DNA of 45,651 nucleotides from positions 1 to 45,651 of the forward strand of contig WFWH01000021.1 of assembly GCA_015491245.1 (NCBI GenBank), written 5' to 3'. The DNA is from Patescibacteria group bacterium (GTDB lineage: Bacteria > Patescibacteriota > Minisyncoccia > Phycocordibacterales > UBA12088). Below the pieces are notes generated by a model. The model did no database searches, was not told the origin of the DNA, and saw nothing but the letters and a program-made list of their open reading frames with translations. The position numbers and the translations under genes were made by a program. This document shows, piece after piece, positions 33,123 to 41,920 of the stretch (positions within the stretch are counted from its first letter, which is position 1; each line of letters opens with the position of its first letter).

Positions 33123-33147
33123 CGCACGCGAGAATGCGTCGTGCGCC
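33123..33147. terminator. GC-rich inverted repeat between convergent recR and htrA
   Basis: GCGCACG (33123-33129) and CGTGCGC (33141-33147), 11-nt loop; no U run. Possible bidirectional terminator. Confidence 0.35.
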
Positions 33148-33199
33148 GGCACCCCCCGTGCGCGACACTTTGCGCGTTTCCTCCCCCTCTTCCCCGCTA

Positions 33200-34486
33200 T
33201 CACTCCGGCGCCGCCTCAAGGGTGGCGGTAAGCGTCAATTCTTTTCCGTCACGTATTACCGTGAGTGTGATGGTTTGCCCTATTTTTTTAGTGCGTATCA
33301 CGGCGGCGAGGCTTTTTTCCTTCAAGGACACGCCGTCCACTGCGATAATGATGTCCCCTTCCTTTAGGCCCGCTTTGTCCGCAGGGGAACCCGGCAATAT
33401 GGCGATATCCATTGGGGTTTTGCCGCGGGCGATGAGGGCACCGTACTCTACGGGAAGATCCTCTGCTTGGGCAACGCTCTTATTGACCATGGTGTAGCGC
33501 ACCCCCAAGAATGGGTGCTTTATTTCCCCAAACTGCTGCACTGAGGCAACAATATCTTTCACCACATTGGCGGGTATGGCAAAGCCGACGTTTTCCGAAC
33601 CCATGGCGACCGCCACGTTGACCCCGATAACCCTACCTCGAGAATCCAAGAGCGGTCCGCCGGAATTGCCGGGATTAATCGCCGCATCGGTTTGAATGAC
33701 GTCATCCAAGAGCTCCGGCGCGCCACCCAGGCCCCCAGCCACAATGGAGCGCGACAATCCCGACACCACGCCGACAGAAACCGAATTGCGAAATTCCCCC
33801 AACGCATTGCCTATTGCAATCGCCGTTTGCCCCAGCTTCAGCGAATCCGAGTCGCCGAACGAGAGGAAGGGAAACGTGCGCCCCTTCGCATCTTCCACCT
33901 TGAGCACCGCAATATCCAACACGGAGTCTTTCGCGAGGATTTTGACCCCGTACTCTTCCCCGTCCTCGGTGAGGATGGTGAATTTGGCGCCCGGTATATC
34001 CACCACATGGCGATTAGTCACCACCAAGCCGTCGCTGCTCACAAAAAATCCGGAACCCGCGCCCACCTCTTTCTCTTCAGTGCCGTGAGGGCGCCGCCGA
34101 GGAATGCGAAACTTGAACTGGTCGCCAAAGAGCCCGCCAAACGGGTCGTACTCTTCATAAAACTGCTCAAACACCGGCACGTCCTGTGTCACGATTACTG
34201 AAACCACCGCGGGATTGGTGCGGTCTACAATAGAAACGATTTGCTCCTCGGTCGCTCCCAAAAAGCCCGCACCCGCTGCACCTCCCTCTTCTCCTGCCGC
34301 AGGGGCACCGGAAGGAAAGCGCTCATGCACATACTCGGATGCCAGAAAGCGCACCACCTCCCCGCGGTACGCATACAGCGCCGCACCTGCCGCACCCATT
34401 ACCGCCATTACCATTAGAAACGATATGGCGAGCGCACGGAGCAATATTCGCTGCTCCCTTACCTCATGCCTGTGTGGTTCCTCCAT
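33200..34486 (-). CDS. HtrA/DegP-family serine protease with PDZ domain
   Basis: Membrane-anchored (TM about residues 15-40) extracytoplasmic quality-control protease. The trypsin-like triad is complete: H160 in VVTNRHVVD, D191 in VLDIAVLK, S275 in NPGNSGGPLLD. One C-terminal PDZ domain follows (VEYGALIARGKTP to AGLKEGDIIIAVDG). 428 residues, the size of DegS/YyxA-type anchored HtrA with a single PDZ. An inserted loop of about 35 residues (YEEYDPFGGLFGDQFKF) precedes the protease core. Follows glmS by 64 nt. Confidence 0.93.
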   Translation of the reverse strand: MEEPHRHEVREQRILLRALAISFLMVMAVMGAAGAALYAYRGEVVRFLASEYVHERFPSGAPAAGEEGGAAGAGFLGATEEQIVSIVDRTNPAVVSVIVTQDVPVFEQFYEEYDPFGGLFGDQFKFRIPRRRPHGTEEKEVGAGSGFFVSSDGLVVTNRHVVDIPGAKFTILTEDGEEYGVKILAKDSVLDIAVLKVEDAKGRTFPFLSFGDSDSLKLGQTAIAIGNALGEFRNSVSVGVVSGLSRSIVAGGLGGAPELLDDVIQTDAAINPGNSGGPLLDSRGRVIGVNVAVAMGSENVGFAIPANVVKDIVASVQQFGEIKHPFLGVRYTMVNKSVAQAEDLPVEYGALIARGKTPMDIAILPGSPADKAGLKEGDIIIAVDGVSLKEKSLAAVIRTKKIGQTITLTVIRDGKELTLTATLEAAPE

Positions 34487-34550
34487 ACCTCACCTACAAA
34501 AATTTAGAATGAAATCTGGCACGGCGCTCTGCGCCGCCTGCACCAGCATT

Positions 34551-36371
34551 TTACTCCACCGTTACCGATTTCGCCAGATTGCGCGGGCGGTCCACGTCAA
34601 GGCCGCGCGCGCGGCCCATGTAGTAGGCGAACAGATGCAGGGGCACCACGCTCACCATGGGGCTTAGGTGCTCCGAAACAGCCGGCACCTCCACCACTGC
34701 ATCGGCAATCTCGCGCACCACGGTATCCCCCTCGGTCACCACGGCAATAACCGGCCCTTCGCGCGCTTTTATCTCCTCAAGGGTGGAAACGTTTTTCTCG
34801 TACACGCTGTCTTGCAGCACTACTGCGATAGTGGGAAAATGCCGATCAATCATGGCGAGCGGTCCGTGCTTGAGCTCTCCCGCGGCATACCCCTCTGCGT
34901 GCACATAGGTTATTTCCTTGAGCTTGAGCGCACCCTCGTACGCCACCCCCACATTTCCCTTGCGTGCGAGAAACAGGAAATCGCGCGCGTCTTTCCACCG
35001 CGCCGCCAGCGCGCACACCTCTTCGCGGCGCGCGAGCACGGCGGCCACTTTTTCGGGGAGGGCGAGCATCTCGCGCGCCAGCACCTCTCCCTCCGCCTCA
35101 CCCATCTCGCGCTGGCGCGCCAAAAAGAGCGCCAGCAAGGCAAGCACCTCCAGTTGGGAGAGGTACGCTTTGGTGGAGGCAACACTGATCTCCGGCCCGG
35201 CGTGGTTGTAAATACCCGCATCCGTTATGCGCGTAATGGACGAGCCCACCACGTTGACAATGCCGAGCGTGAGGAACCCTTTTCGCTTCGCTTCTTTTAC
35301 CGACTCCAGCGTGTCGGCGGTCTCCCCTGATTGGGTAATGGCCAATACCGCGCTGTGCGGGCGGTGTACCATGCGGCGATAGCGGAATTCGGAAGCGGCC
35401 TCCACGTCCACGTGTATGTCGGTCAATTCTTCAATGAGGTATTTCCCGTAGAGGCCCGCGTAAAAAGCGGTGCCGCAGGCAACGATGGTGAGGTGCCGCA
35501 GCGCGCGCAGCTCATCCGCGAAGCGCTCAATGCCGCCCAGCACCGCGCGCCCCTCTTCGGGCACCAAGCGCCCCCGCACGGAATTTTTCAGCACCTCCGG
35601 ACCTTCCATTATTTCTTTCAGCAAATAAGTCTCGTAGCCCTCTTTTTTCAAATCTTCCGGATCCCAGTCCAATGGAGACACTACCGGCGCGCGCGCTTGT
35701 TGGTCAAAAGTGAAGATGCGGTACTCGCGCGGCGTCAGCACCGCATACTCGCCGTCTTCCAGATACACTGCACTGCGGGTGTGCGGCAGGAGCGCAGTGG
35801 GGTCCGAAGAGACGAACATACCCTCCTCCCCTACCCCCACGGTTATTGGGCTCCCCCAGCGCGCCGCAAACAGCACGTCGGGGCAGCGCGCATCAATGAC
35901 CGCAATGCCGTAGGCGCCGCGCACATGAGAGAGCGCGCGCGCGAGCGCTTCTCCCGTGAGGCAAGCATCGCCCGCTTCTTTTTCTATGAGATGCGCGATA
36001 ACCTCGGTGTCGGTTTCCGATTCAAAGGTGTGCCCCTCTTCCTCCAAGCGCGCCTTGAGCGCCTTGTAATTTTCCACTATGCCGTTGTGCACCACCCACA
36101 CATGGCCGTGTGCGCCACGGTGTGGGTGCGCGTTTTTGCGCGTGGGCTTGCCGTGGGTCGCCCACCGCATATGGCCGATGCCCGAGGTGCCAGTGAGGTC
36201 ATCCGGCAGCTCATTTATCAGGTTATGCACCGCCCCCACCTCTTTAAAGGCGCCGGCGCCGGGTATGAAAATGCCCGCGGAATCATACCCGCGGTACTCC
36301 AGCGCCCGCAGGCCCTCCAAAAGAATGGGGAGCACTTGCGTGCGCCCGGTATAGCCAAAAATGCCGCACAT
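34551..36371 (-). CDS. glmS: Glutamine--fructose-6-phosphate aminotransferase (isomerizing)
   Basis: Makes glucosamine-6-P, the entry to UDP-GlcNAc for peptidoglycan. The start is fixed at MCGIFGYTG, since Cys becomes the N-terminal nucleophile of the glutaminase domain; frame upstream to 36395 is untranslated. Next come LEYRGYDSAG, THGKPTRKNAHPHRG, two SIS domains (VACGTAFYAGLYGKY, ITQSGETADTLESVKEAK) and the C-terminal DRPRNLAKSVTVE. About 606 residues, normal. An extended -10 TGGTATACT lies 14 nt before the ATG. Confidence 0.96.
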   Translation of the reverse strand: MCGIFGYTGRTQVLPILLEGLRALEYRGYDSAGIFIPGAGAFKEVGAVHNLINELPDDLTGTSGIGHMRWATHGKPTRKNAHPHRGAHGHVWVVHNGIVENYKALKARLEEEGHTFESETDTEVIAHLIEKEAGDACLTGEALARALSHVRGAYGIAVIDARCPDVLFAARWGSPITVGVGEEGMFVSSDPTALLPHTRSAVYLEDGEYAVLTPREYRIFTFDQQARAPVVSPLDWDPEDLKKEGYETYLLKEIMEGPEVLKNSVRGRLVPEEGRAVLGGIERFADELRALRHLTIVACGTAFYAGLYGKYLIEELTDIHVDVEAASEFRYRRMVHRPHSAVLAITQSGETADTLESVKEAKRKGFLTLGIVNVVGSSITRITDAGIYNHAGPEISVASTKAYLSQLEVLALLALFLARQREMGEAEGEVLAREMLALPEKVAAVLARREEVCALAARWKDARDFLFLARKGNVGVAYEGALKLKEITYVHAEGYAAGELKHGPLAMIDRHFPTIAVVLQDSVYEKNVSTLEEIKAREGPVIAVVTEGDTVVREIADAVVEVPAVSEHLSPMVSVVPLHLFAYYMGRARGLDVDRPRNLAKSVTVE

Positions 36372-36385
36372 AACGAATACCCGAA

Positions 36386-36391
36386 AGTATA
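36386..36391 (-). promoter_or_regulatory. Extended -10 box of glmS
   Basis: TGG-TATACT on the minus strand, 14 nt before the ATG, so the mRNA leader would be only about 7 nt. Confidence 0.5.
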
Positions 36392-36578
36392 CCACCGTCC
36401 CGCCCTGCGGGAAGCGGCGCTTTTCTCCGCAGTTGCTTTCTAGTACTCCGCGCGGCGCAAAAAGTAACTGCCAAAGGCAAGGGGCGCCGCAGCGCGCCCT
36501 ACTCAGGCGCGCACCCCTCCCGCCTGTGTATGCGAGAGGGGGTGCTGCAACTATCGTTCAATAAAAACAAGCAGCAAG

Positions 36579-36616
36579 CGCCGCGGCTGCGCACCGCATT
36601 GGGTGCAGCCGCGGCG
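36579..36616 (-). terminator. Terminator of rplU
   Basis: Perfect 12-bp stem, CGCCGCGGCTGC (36579-36590) with GCAGCCGCGGCG (36605-36616). On the minus strand TTGCTGCTTGTTTTTATTG follows. Begins 24 bp after the rplU stop. Confidence 0.8.
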
Positions 36617-36640
36617 TTTGTAGGTAGCGGCATTCCCCGC

Positions 36641-36961
36641 CTACGCCTTAACTGCTGCCACTTTTACCTTGTGGTAGGGCTGGCGGTGGCCTATCTTGCG
36701 CGAGCGGTTACTCTTTGCTTTGAATTTTCGGATGTAGAGCTTTTTTCCCTTCCCCGCCTCGGTGAGCTCTGCCTCCACCGTAACCCCGGCAAGATACGGA
36801 TCCCCTACGCGCAGCTCTTTGCCATCGTCCCACAGGAGCACTTTGTCAAACACCACCTTCTCTCCCACGGAAGCCACTCCCGCGAGCTTTTCAATGGTGA
36901 TTTCCTGCCCCTCCGCGACCCGATACTGCTTGCCGCCGGTTTCAATTATCGCAAATGCCAT
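36641..36961 (-). CDS. rplU: 50S ribosomal protein bL21
   Basis: MAFAIIETGGKQYRVAEGQ is the typical N-terminus. DPYLAGVTVEAELTEAGKGK and KFKAKSNRSRKIGHRQPYHK follow, the latter being the C-terminal RNA-binding segment. 106 residues. A single-gene unit with its own -10 box and terminator; not linked to rpmA here. Confidence 0.96.
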   Translation of the reverse strand: MAFAIIETGGKQYRVAEGQEITIEKLAGVASVGEKVVFDKVLLWDDGKELRVGDPYLAGVTVEAELTEAGKGKKLYIRKFKAKSNRSRKIGHRQPYHKVKVAAVKA

Positions 36962-36970
36962 AGTGGGGGG

Positions 36971-36976
36971 ATTATA
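36971..36976 (-). promoter_or_regulatory. Consensus -10 box (TATAAT) of rplU
   Basis: TATAAT on the minus strand, 9 nt before the ATG, hence a leaderless mRNA. Confidence 0.6.
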
Positions 36977-37029
36977 CAGAAAAAACGCCGAGAGCGCAAT
37001 CCTAGGGAGCCGAGAGTGCGGCGCAGCGG

Positions 37030-38133
37030 TTATTCCTCCCCGCGGCGTGGCTTGTCTAGCGAAAGCGGCGCGATGCGCTTTTCCTCGCCCGTTATCTTTA
37101 CCACGTCTTTGTCTATCTTACCCAGCTCTTTGTGGGCGGCGTTGTAGGCGTTCACCGTGGTGGAAAGCGCATTGCCTAGTTTTTGCATGTAGGTGTCATA
37201 CGCCCCCAGATGCCGCCCCAAATCGCTGACGCGCTTCATTATTTCCTGCGCCTGCTCCTCTATTTGCAGGGCGCGCAGGCCCTGCAGGACCGTTTGGAGG
37301 TAGGCGAGGAACGACGTGGGCGAGGTGAGCAGTACGCGGTACTCGCCGGCGGCGCGCTCCAACAATGACTCGTCCGCGCCGATTTTATTCACCAGCAAAT
37401 CGTAGTAAATCGCCTCGTGCGGGATAAACATGAATGCAAACTCCATGGTGCCTTCTTTGGGGCGGATGTACTTGCTGGTTTCCTTTATGCGCTGCTTTAA
37501 GTCGTTGACAAACGCCTTTTCCCATTTTACGCGCAGTGCGGGGTCCCGCGCCTCCTGCATGCGGTTGTAGTTTTCCAGAGAAAATTTCGCGTCTATCGGC
37601 ACAATCTTGTCCTTGATGAAGATGGCGGCATCCACCACTTCCCCGTCGGCAAAGCGGTACTGCATCGTGTAGCTCTCGGGCGGCAGGGTGTTTTGCAGCA
37701 CCGACTCCAAAAAATACTCCCCCAACACGCCGCGCTGCTTGGGATTTTTCAAGATATCCTGCAGGTGCTGCAGTTGGTCGGCAAAGGAGATGACCTGCTT
37801 GTTCGTCTCGTCCAATTTGGTAAGGCCCTGGGTCACCTCGCGCACCACGCGCAGCGACTCGGAAAGCTGGCGCTTCATGGAGTCGTGGAGCTGGCGCGAC
37901 GACTCGGTGATGGCGCTCGTGGATTCGCTCAGGCGCGCATCCAGCACGCGCGCATTTTCCTGCAGGCGCTCATGCACCGCGCGCGTAAGCTCTTGCATTT
38001 GCTGCTGCAGCAGGAGGAGCGGCGCATCGGGCGCGGCATCGCCTCTCCCGCGGCGCAGCAGCAGCCACCACGCGAGCGCATTGCCCAGCGCAAAGAGCGC
38101 CGCAAACACCAGTAGCAAAACAAGAGTTTCCAT
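37030..38133 (-). CDS. rmuC: RmuC-family DNA recombination protein
   Basis: N-terminal TM helix (residues 3-24) followed by a coiled coil and a PD-(D/E)XK nuclease-like domain. The core segment RGVLGEYFLESVLQNTLPPE to VDAAIFIKDKIVPIDAKFSLENY matches RmuC (D...D.K pattern), as do EFAFMFIPHEAIY and SPTSFLAYLQTV. 367 residues. Family members limit inversions and have been linked to restricting foreign DNA. It starts 5 nt after the ATPase stop, so is co-transcribed with it. Confidence 0.9.
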   Translation of the reverse strand: METLVLLLVFAALFALGNALAWWLLLRRGRGDAAPDAPLLLLQQQMQELTRAVHERLQENARVLDARLSESTSAITESSRQLHDSMKRQLSESLRVVREVTQGLTKLDETNKQVISFADQLQHLQDILKNPKQRGVLGEYFLESVLQNTLPPESYTMQYRFADGEVVDAAIFIKDKIVPIDAKFSLENYNRMQEARDPALRVKWEKAFVNDLKQRIKETSKYIRPKEGTMEFAFMFIPHEAIYYDLLVNKIGADESLLERAAGEYRVLLTSPTSFLAYLQTVLQGLRALQIEEQAQEIMKRVSDLGRHLGAYDTYMQKLGNALSTTVNAYNAAHKELGKIDKDVVKITGEEKRIAPLSLDKPRRGEE

Positions 38134-38138
38134 AGCGG

Positions 38139-40820
38139 CTATTCTACCAGACCGGGGCGTTTCCGGTACCGCCGCACAAACAACAGGTACTTGGCGATTT
38201 CTATGGTGGCAAGGTTGAAGAGCCCTACCCCCGCCAGTATGGCAAGGTCAAAAGAGGTGAGCGGCGTGAGCGACAACAGGGTGCGCAGCGCGGGCAGCGA
38301 CACCGCCGCCACCAGCAAGCTTATGCTCACCAAGAGCGCCCCCAAAAGGTAGCGATTGTCAAAAGGATTGATGCGCCACAGCGGCGTATCCAGCGATTTG
38401 AGGGAAAAGGAGAAAAAAATGACCCCCAGCGAGAGCGCCACGAACATCATGGTGCGTATCTCACCGAGCGGCAGCGAGAGTGCACGCAGAGAAAAGTAGA
38501 GCGCGACCAGAAAAACGCCGGTAACCGTACTCACCGCCAAAATGAGCGTCCTGAGTTCCGGGGTAATCATCCGCTGAGACGACGATGAGCGCGGATCACG
38601 CTGCATAGCGTGGGGATCTTTTTTCTCAAACGCGAACGCAAAACTCATAAACCCCTCCTGCACGATATTCGCCCACAGAATTTGCGAGGGCAACAGGGGC
38701 AACGGCACGCCCACCATTAGCGCCGCGGCAATAACAAACACTTCACTGAAGCTGGTAGAGAGCAAATACGCGATAATCTTTCGCAAGTTGTCAATAATGC
38801 GCCGCCCCTCTTCAATGGCCGCCGTAATGATGGTAAAGCTGTCGTTGAGCAGCACCAAGTCGGACGCCTCTTTCGCCACCTCGGTACCCGAACCCACCGC
38901 GACCCCGATGGATGCGGCGCGCAGTGCGGGCGCATCGTTCACCCCGTCGCCCGTCATTGCCACCGCCTCGCCGCGCGCACGCAACACTTCAACCATGCGC
39001 AGCTTTTGCCGCGGCGTGGCGCGTGCAATGACCGCCACCTGCCGCAGCAAGAGCTCGTAGAGCGCGTCGTCATCATAGCGGGCGAGCTCTTCTCCTCTGA
39101 CGGCGATGTTAGCACCCGCAAGGATGCCCACGCGGCGCGCCACCGCGCGCGCGGTTTCAATGTTGTCGCCCGTCACCATAATGACGCGCGCGCCCGCTTC
39201 CTGCACCTCGCGTATGGAATCGGCGACATCTTCACGCAGAGGATCCTGCAGGGCGATAAACCCCGCAAATACGAGGTCACGCGGTATTTCCTCTTTATCA
39301 TCCGGAAACGCGTGCCACGCCACCTCACGGTAGCCGACACCGATGAGGCGCAAGCCGTCGCGGCTGCGCGCGTCACATTGCGCGAGGAACGCTGCGCGCA
39401 CCTCGGGTGCCATCTTCATTTTTCTTCCGTCGCGGTAAAAGTGCGTAGCGCCCTCCAGCAAAAGTTCGGGCGCGCCGGCCACGAACAGCCGCCGCTCATG
39501 CTTTCCCGCACGCGCGTACAGCGCCGCGGCAAAGCGCTGCGCGGAAGAAAACGGCAGGTAATCCAGCCGCGTCCACACTTCCGAAAGGTGTGCCTTGGAA
39601 ATGCCCGCTTCCAAACCAGCAAGCACCACCGCCTTCTCCACGGGGCGGCCGTGGACAGTGAGCTTGCGCGGCGCATCTTCCTGTTCCTCCACAAACGCAT
39701 CCGCCACCATAACGGCGCACTCCAGCGCAAACCGGTCGTCGCGTGTCCAATCGTCAGCGGATTCGTCCCGCGTTCCCAGCGAGCTCTCGGTATGGATTTC
39801 CTTCACGCGCATCTTGGCTTGGGTGAGCGTACCGGTTTTGTCGGTGAGGATGATGGTGGTGGAGCCGAGCGTTTCCGCCGCAAGTAAATTGCGCACCAAG
39901 CCGCCGCGCTTGAGTATCTCCTCCATGCCTATCGCCAGCACCACGGTAACCGCGGCGGGCAGCCCCGAGGGTATGGCGGCGACCGCAATGGCAACCCCGA
40001 TGAGCAGCATTTCCTCCAGCGGCTCACCCCGCACCACCCCCAAGGCAAAAATGCCGGCGGCGATCGCCGCAATCCCATACGCGAGGAAATGCGCCAGTCC
40101 TTGCAGTTTCCGCTGCAGGGGCGTGGCGCCCTCCTCCACACTTCCCAACGCGGCGGCGATTGTGCCCACTTCGGTGGCATCGCCGCACGCAACCACCACG
40201 CCTTTGCCGCTCCCCTCGGTCACCAGCGTGCCCATATACAGCATGTTAGTGCGCTCGGCAAGCGGCGTGTCCGTGGGGAGCACGCCCGGCTCTTTCCGCA
40301 CCGCGAGCCACTCGCCAGTGAGCGCCGCCTCGTTCACCCGCAGCTCTTTCGCCTCAATGAGCCGCACGTCGGCCGGCACCTTCCATCCCGCCTCCAGCAA
40401 AACAATGTCACCGGTCACCAAATCTTCGGCGGGAATGTTATGCTTTTTTCCGCCGCGCAAGGCAATGGCGCGCGTGTGTTGCGATGCGCGCAATTTTTCA
40501 AATGCTCTGGACGCGCGCTCCTCCTGCAGCACCCCCACGATGACATTGATGAGCAATGCGACCGCAATCACAATGGCGTCCAAGTATTCCCCCAACACCA
40601 CGGTGAACGCGCCCGCAATCAGGAGCACATATACGAGCGGGCTTTTGAACTGCGCAAGAATTTTTTCGTATAGGGGACGGCGCTCTTCTTCGGCAATGCG
40701 GTTGGGGCCCTGTGCCGCCTGCCGCCGCGCCGCCTCTTCTTCCAAGAGGCCCTTGTGCGGGTTGGTTTCCAAATGCTCCCACACTTCCTCTAGGGAGAGC
40801 TGATGCCAAGGTACGCTCAT
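38139..40820 (-). CDS. P2-type cation-transporting ATPase (Ca2+-ATPase-like)
   Basis: Ion pump of 893 residues with cytoplasmic N-terminus WHQLSLEEVWEHL. The phosphorylated Asp is D327 in DKTGTLTQ; the hinge GDGVNDAPAL and the M5-M6 region (LSTSFSEVF, ILWANIVQEGF) are typical of P2 pumps. The TGES loop reads TGEW (168-171), and the M4 motif PEGLP reads PSGLP (284-288), so the transported ion is uncertain. The start is ATG at 40820: the frame stays open for another 164 codons upstream, but that stretch lies antisense over yqeY and is not coding. rmuC follows 5 nt later. Confidence 0.9.
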   Translation of the reverse strand: MSVPWHQLSLEEVWEHLETNPHKGLLEEEAARRQAAQGPNRIAEEERRPLYEKILAQFKSPLVYVLLIAGAFTVVLGEYLDAIVIAVALLINVIVGVLQEERASRAFEKLRASQHTRAIALRGGKKHNIPAEDLVTGDIVLLEAGWKVPADVRLIEAKELRVNEAALTGEWLAVRKEPGVLPTDTPLAERTNMLYMGTLVTEGSGKGVVVACGDATEVGTIAAALGSVEEGATPLQRKLQGLAHFLAYGIAAIAAGIFALGVVRGEPLEEMLLIGVAIAVAAIPSGLPAAVTVVLAIGMEEILKRGGLVRNLLAAETLGSTTIILTDKTGTLTQAKMRVKEIHTESSLGTRDESADDWTRDDRFALECAVMVADAFVEEQEDAPRKLTVHGRPVEKAVVLAGLEAGISKAHLSEVWTRLDYLPFSSAQRFAAALYARAGKHERRLFVAGAPELLLEGATHFYRDGRKMKMAPEVRAAFLAQCDARSRDGLRLIGVGYREVAWHAFPDDKEEIPRDLVFAGFIALQDPLREDVADSIREVQEAGARVIMVTGDNIETARAVARRVGILAGANIAVRGEELARYDDDALYELLLRQVAVIARATPRQKLRMVEVLRARGEAVAMTGDGVNDAPALRAASIGVAVGSGTEVAKEASDLVLLNDSFTIITAAIEEGRRIIDNLRKIIAYLLSTSFSEVFVIAAALMVGVPLPLLPSQILWANIVQEGFMSFAFAFEKKDPHAMQRDPRSSSSQRMITPELRTLILAVSTVTGVFLVALYFSLRALSLPLGEIRTMMFVALSLGVIFFSFSLKSLDTPLWRINPFDNRYLLGALLVSISLLVAAVSLPALRTLLSLTPLTSFDLAILAGVGLFNLATIEIAKYLLFVRRYRKRPGLVE

Positions 40821-40890
40821 GGGGCTATTGAAAAAAAGGTGCGGCTGTGGTTTTCTGTGAGTAACCGCCACTATCATTGTACCCTTCCCT

Positions 40891-41346
40891 ATGCTCATCA
40901 ACCAAATAAAAGAGGATATGCAAAAGGCGCTGCGTGAGAAAGACGCATTGCGCCTCACCACGCTGCGCGGCCTCATCGCCGCCTGCGCGTACGAATTGAC
41001 GGCAACGGGCCGCACGCCGCAAGACACGCTTTCCGATGAAGAGGTGCACGCCGTTATCCGCCGTGAGGTAAAGCGCCGCCACGAAGCGACCACCCAGTAT
41101 GAAAAGGGAGGGCGCCCCGAATTGGCGCAAAAAGAGCGCGACGAGGCTGCGGTGCTCTCCTCGTACCTTCCCGCTGCGCTGCCGCGCGAGGAAATAGAAA
41201 AGGCGGCACGGGAGAAAATGGCATCCCTCGACATTACCGACAAAAAAGACATGGGGCGCCTCATGGGCGCGCTGATGCAAGAACTGAAACCGCGCGGCGC
41301 CGACGGCGCCACGGTGAAAGAAGTGGTGGAGCGACTTCTCTCGTGA
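40891..41346 (+). CDS. YqeY/GatB C-terminal-domain protein
   Basis: 151 residues of charged helices. LINQIKEDMQKALREKDALRLTTLRGLI, then DEEVHAVIRREVKRRHEA with YEKGGRPELAQKERDE, and SSYLPAALPREEIE are the YqeY (PF09424) landmarks. These resemble the tail domain of the amidotransferase subunit GatB and may bind tRNA; the role of the free protein is unsettled. Divergent from the ATPase gene; TATCAT lies 13 nt before the ATG. Confidence 0.9.
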   Translation: MLINQIKEDMQKALREKDALRLTTLRGLIAACAYELTATGRTPQDTLSDEEVHAVIRREVKRRHEATTQYEKGGRPELAQKERDEAAVLSSYLPAALPREEIEKAAREKMASLDITDKKDMGRLMGALMQELKPRGADGATVKEVVERLLS

Positions 41347-41380
41347 GGCTGCAGAATGCCGCTTTTTCTGTTTTCGCGTT

Positions 41381-41824
41381 ATGGAAAAAACTGGCTCCGA
41401 ACCCACGCCCGCAACCCCCGACTCCCCCACACGCGGCAGCAGCGCCGCAGAACATGGGGCACAAAAAGAAGCAACCCCGAAAGTGCACTTTGCCTTTACG
41501 TATCCCTCTTCCGTCGGCAATGTGCAGGTCGCGGTGCGCGCATGGCGCACGCAAGAGGGTGGCACCGCCCTTCACATACTCAGCATGGAGTTCTGCGACC
41601 GCCCCGGCGGAGAGGCACTCTCGGATGGCGAGAGGAACCGGATCAGGCAAGCGGCGCAAGAGAGAGCAGAGGCGCACCTCTGCGCGGCTGAAGCAGAACA
41701 GGAGCGCCGCCTTGAAGAGGCGCGTGAAAATGAACGATGTCGGGGTGACTATGACGCAGACGATGAGGTACCTCCCGATCATCGCGGCGGGGATAATGAC
41801 GGTTTCCCTCTGCGCGAGGAATAA
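41381..41824 (+). CDS. Hypothetical acidic protein
   Basis: 147 residues: a Pro/Ser/Thr-rich, disordered-looking head; a short beta-like segment (VHFAFTYPSSVGNVQVAVRAW to LHILSMEF); an Ala/Glu/Arg helix; and an Asp-rich tail (DYDADDE, DNDG). No family recognised. Codon pattern in this frame is gene-like, unlike the two overlapping frames. It starts 35 nt after yqeY on the same strand without a visible Shine-Dalgarno. Confidence 0.5.
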   Translation: MEKTGSEPTPATPDSPTRGSSAAEHGAQKEATPKVHFAFTYPSSVGNVQVAVRAWRTQEGGTALHILSMEFCDRPGGEALSDGERNRIRQAAQERAEAHLCAAEAEQERRLEEARENERCRGDYDADDEVPPDHRGGDNDGFPLREE

Positions 41825-41859
41825 TTGCAAAAGGCGTCTTGTACGCTCTTAACTCTTAA

Positions 41860-41874
41860 CCAAGAGGCTCTTGG
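41860..41874. terminator. Small perfect hairpin between convergent genes
   Basis: CCAAGAG-G-CTCTTGG (arms 41860-41866 and 41868-41874); the inner pairs must open to form a loop. No U run. It may serve the hypothetical gene on the left or the glycosylase gene on the right. Confidence 0.3.
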
Positions 41875-41920
41875 AAAGAGGGGAGCAACGCGGCTAATTC
41901 TGCCCCGCTTTTCTCCTGGA

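Noticed and set aside
40821-41312. Long N-terminal extension of the ATPase frame (1057 aa)
   Set aside because: It lies antisense over yqeY, is Ser/Arg-rich, and the family-like sequence starts at MSVPWHQLSLEEV (40820).
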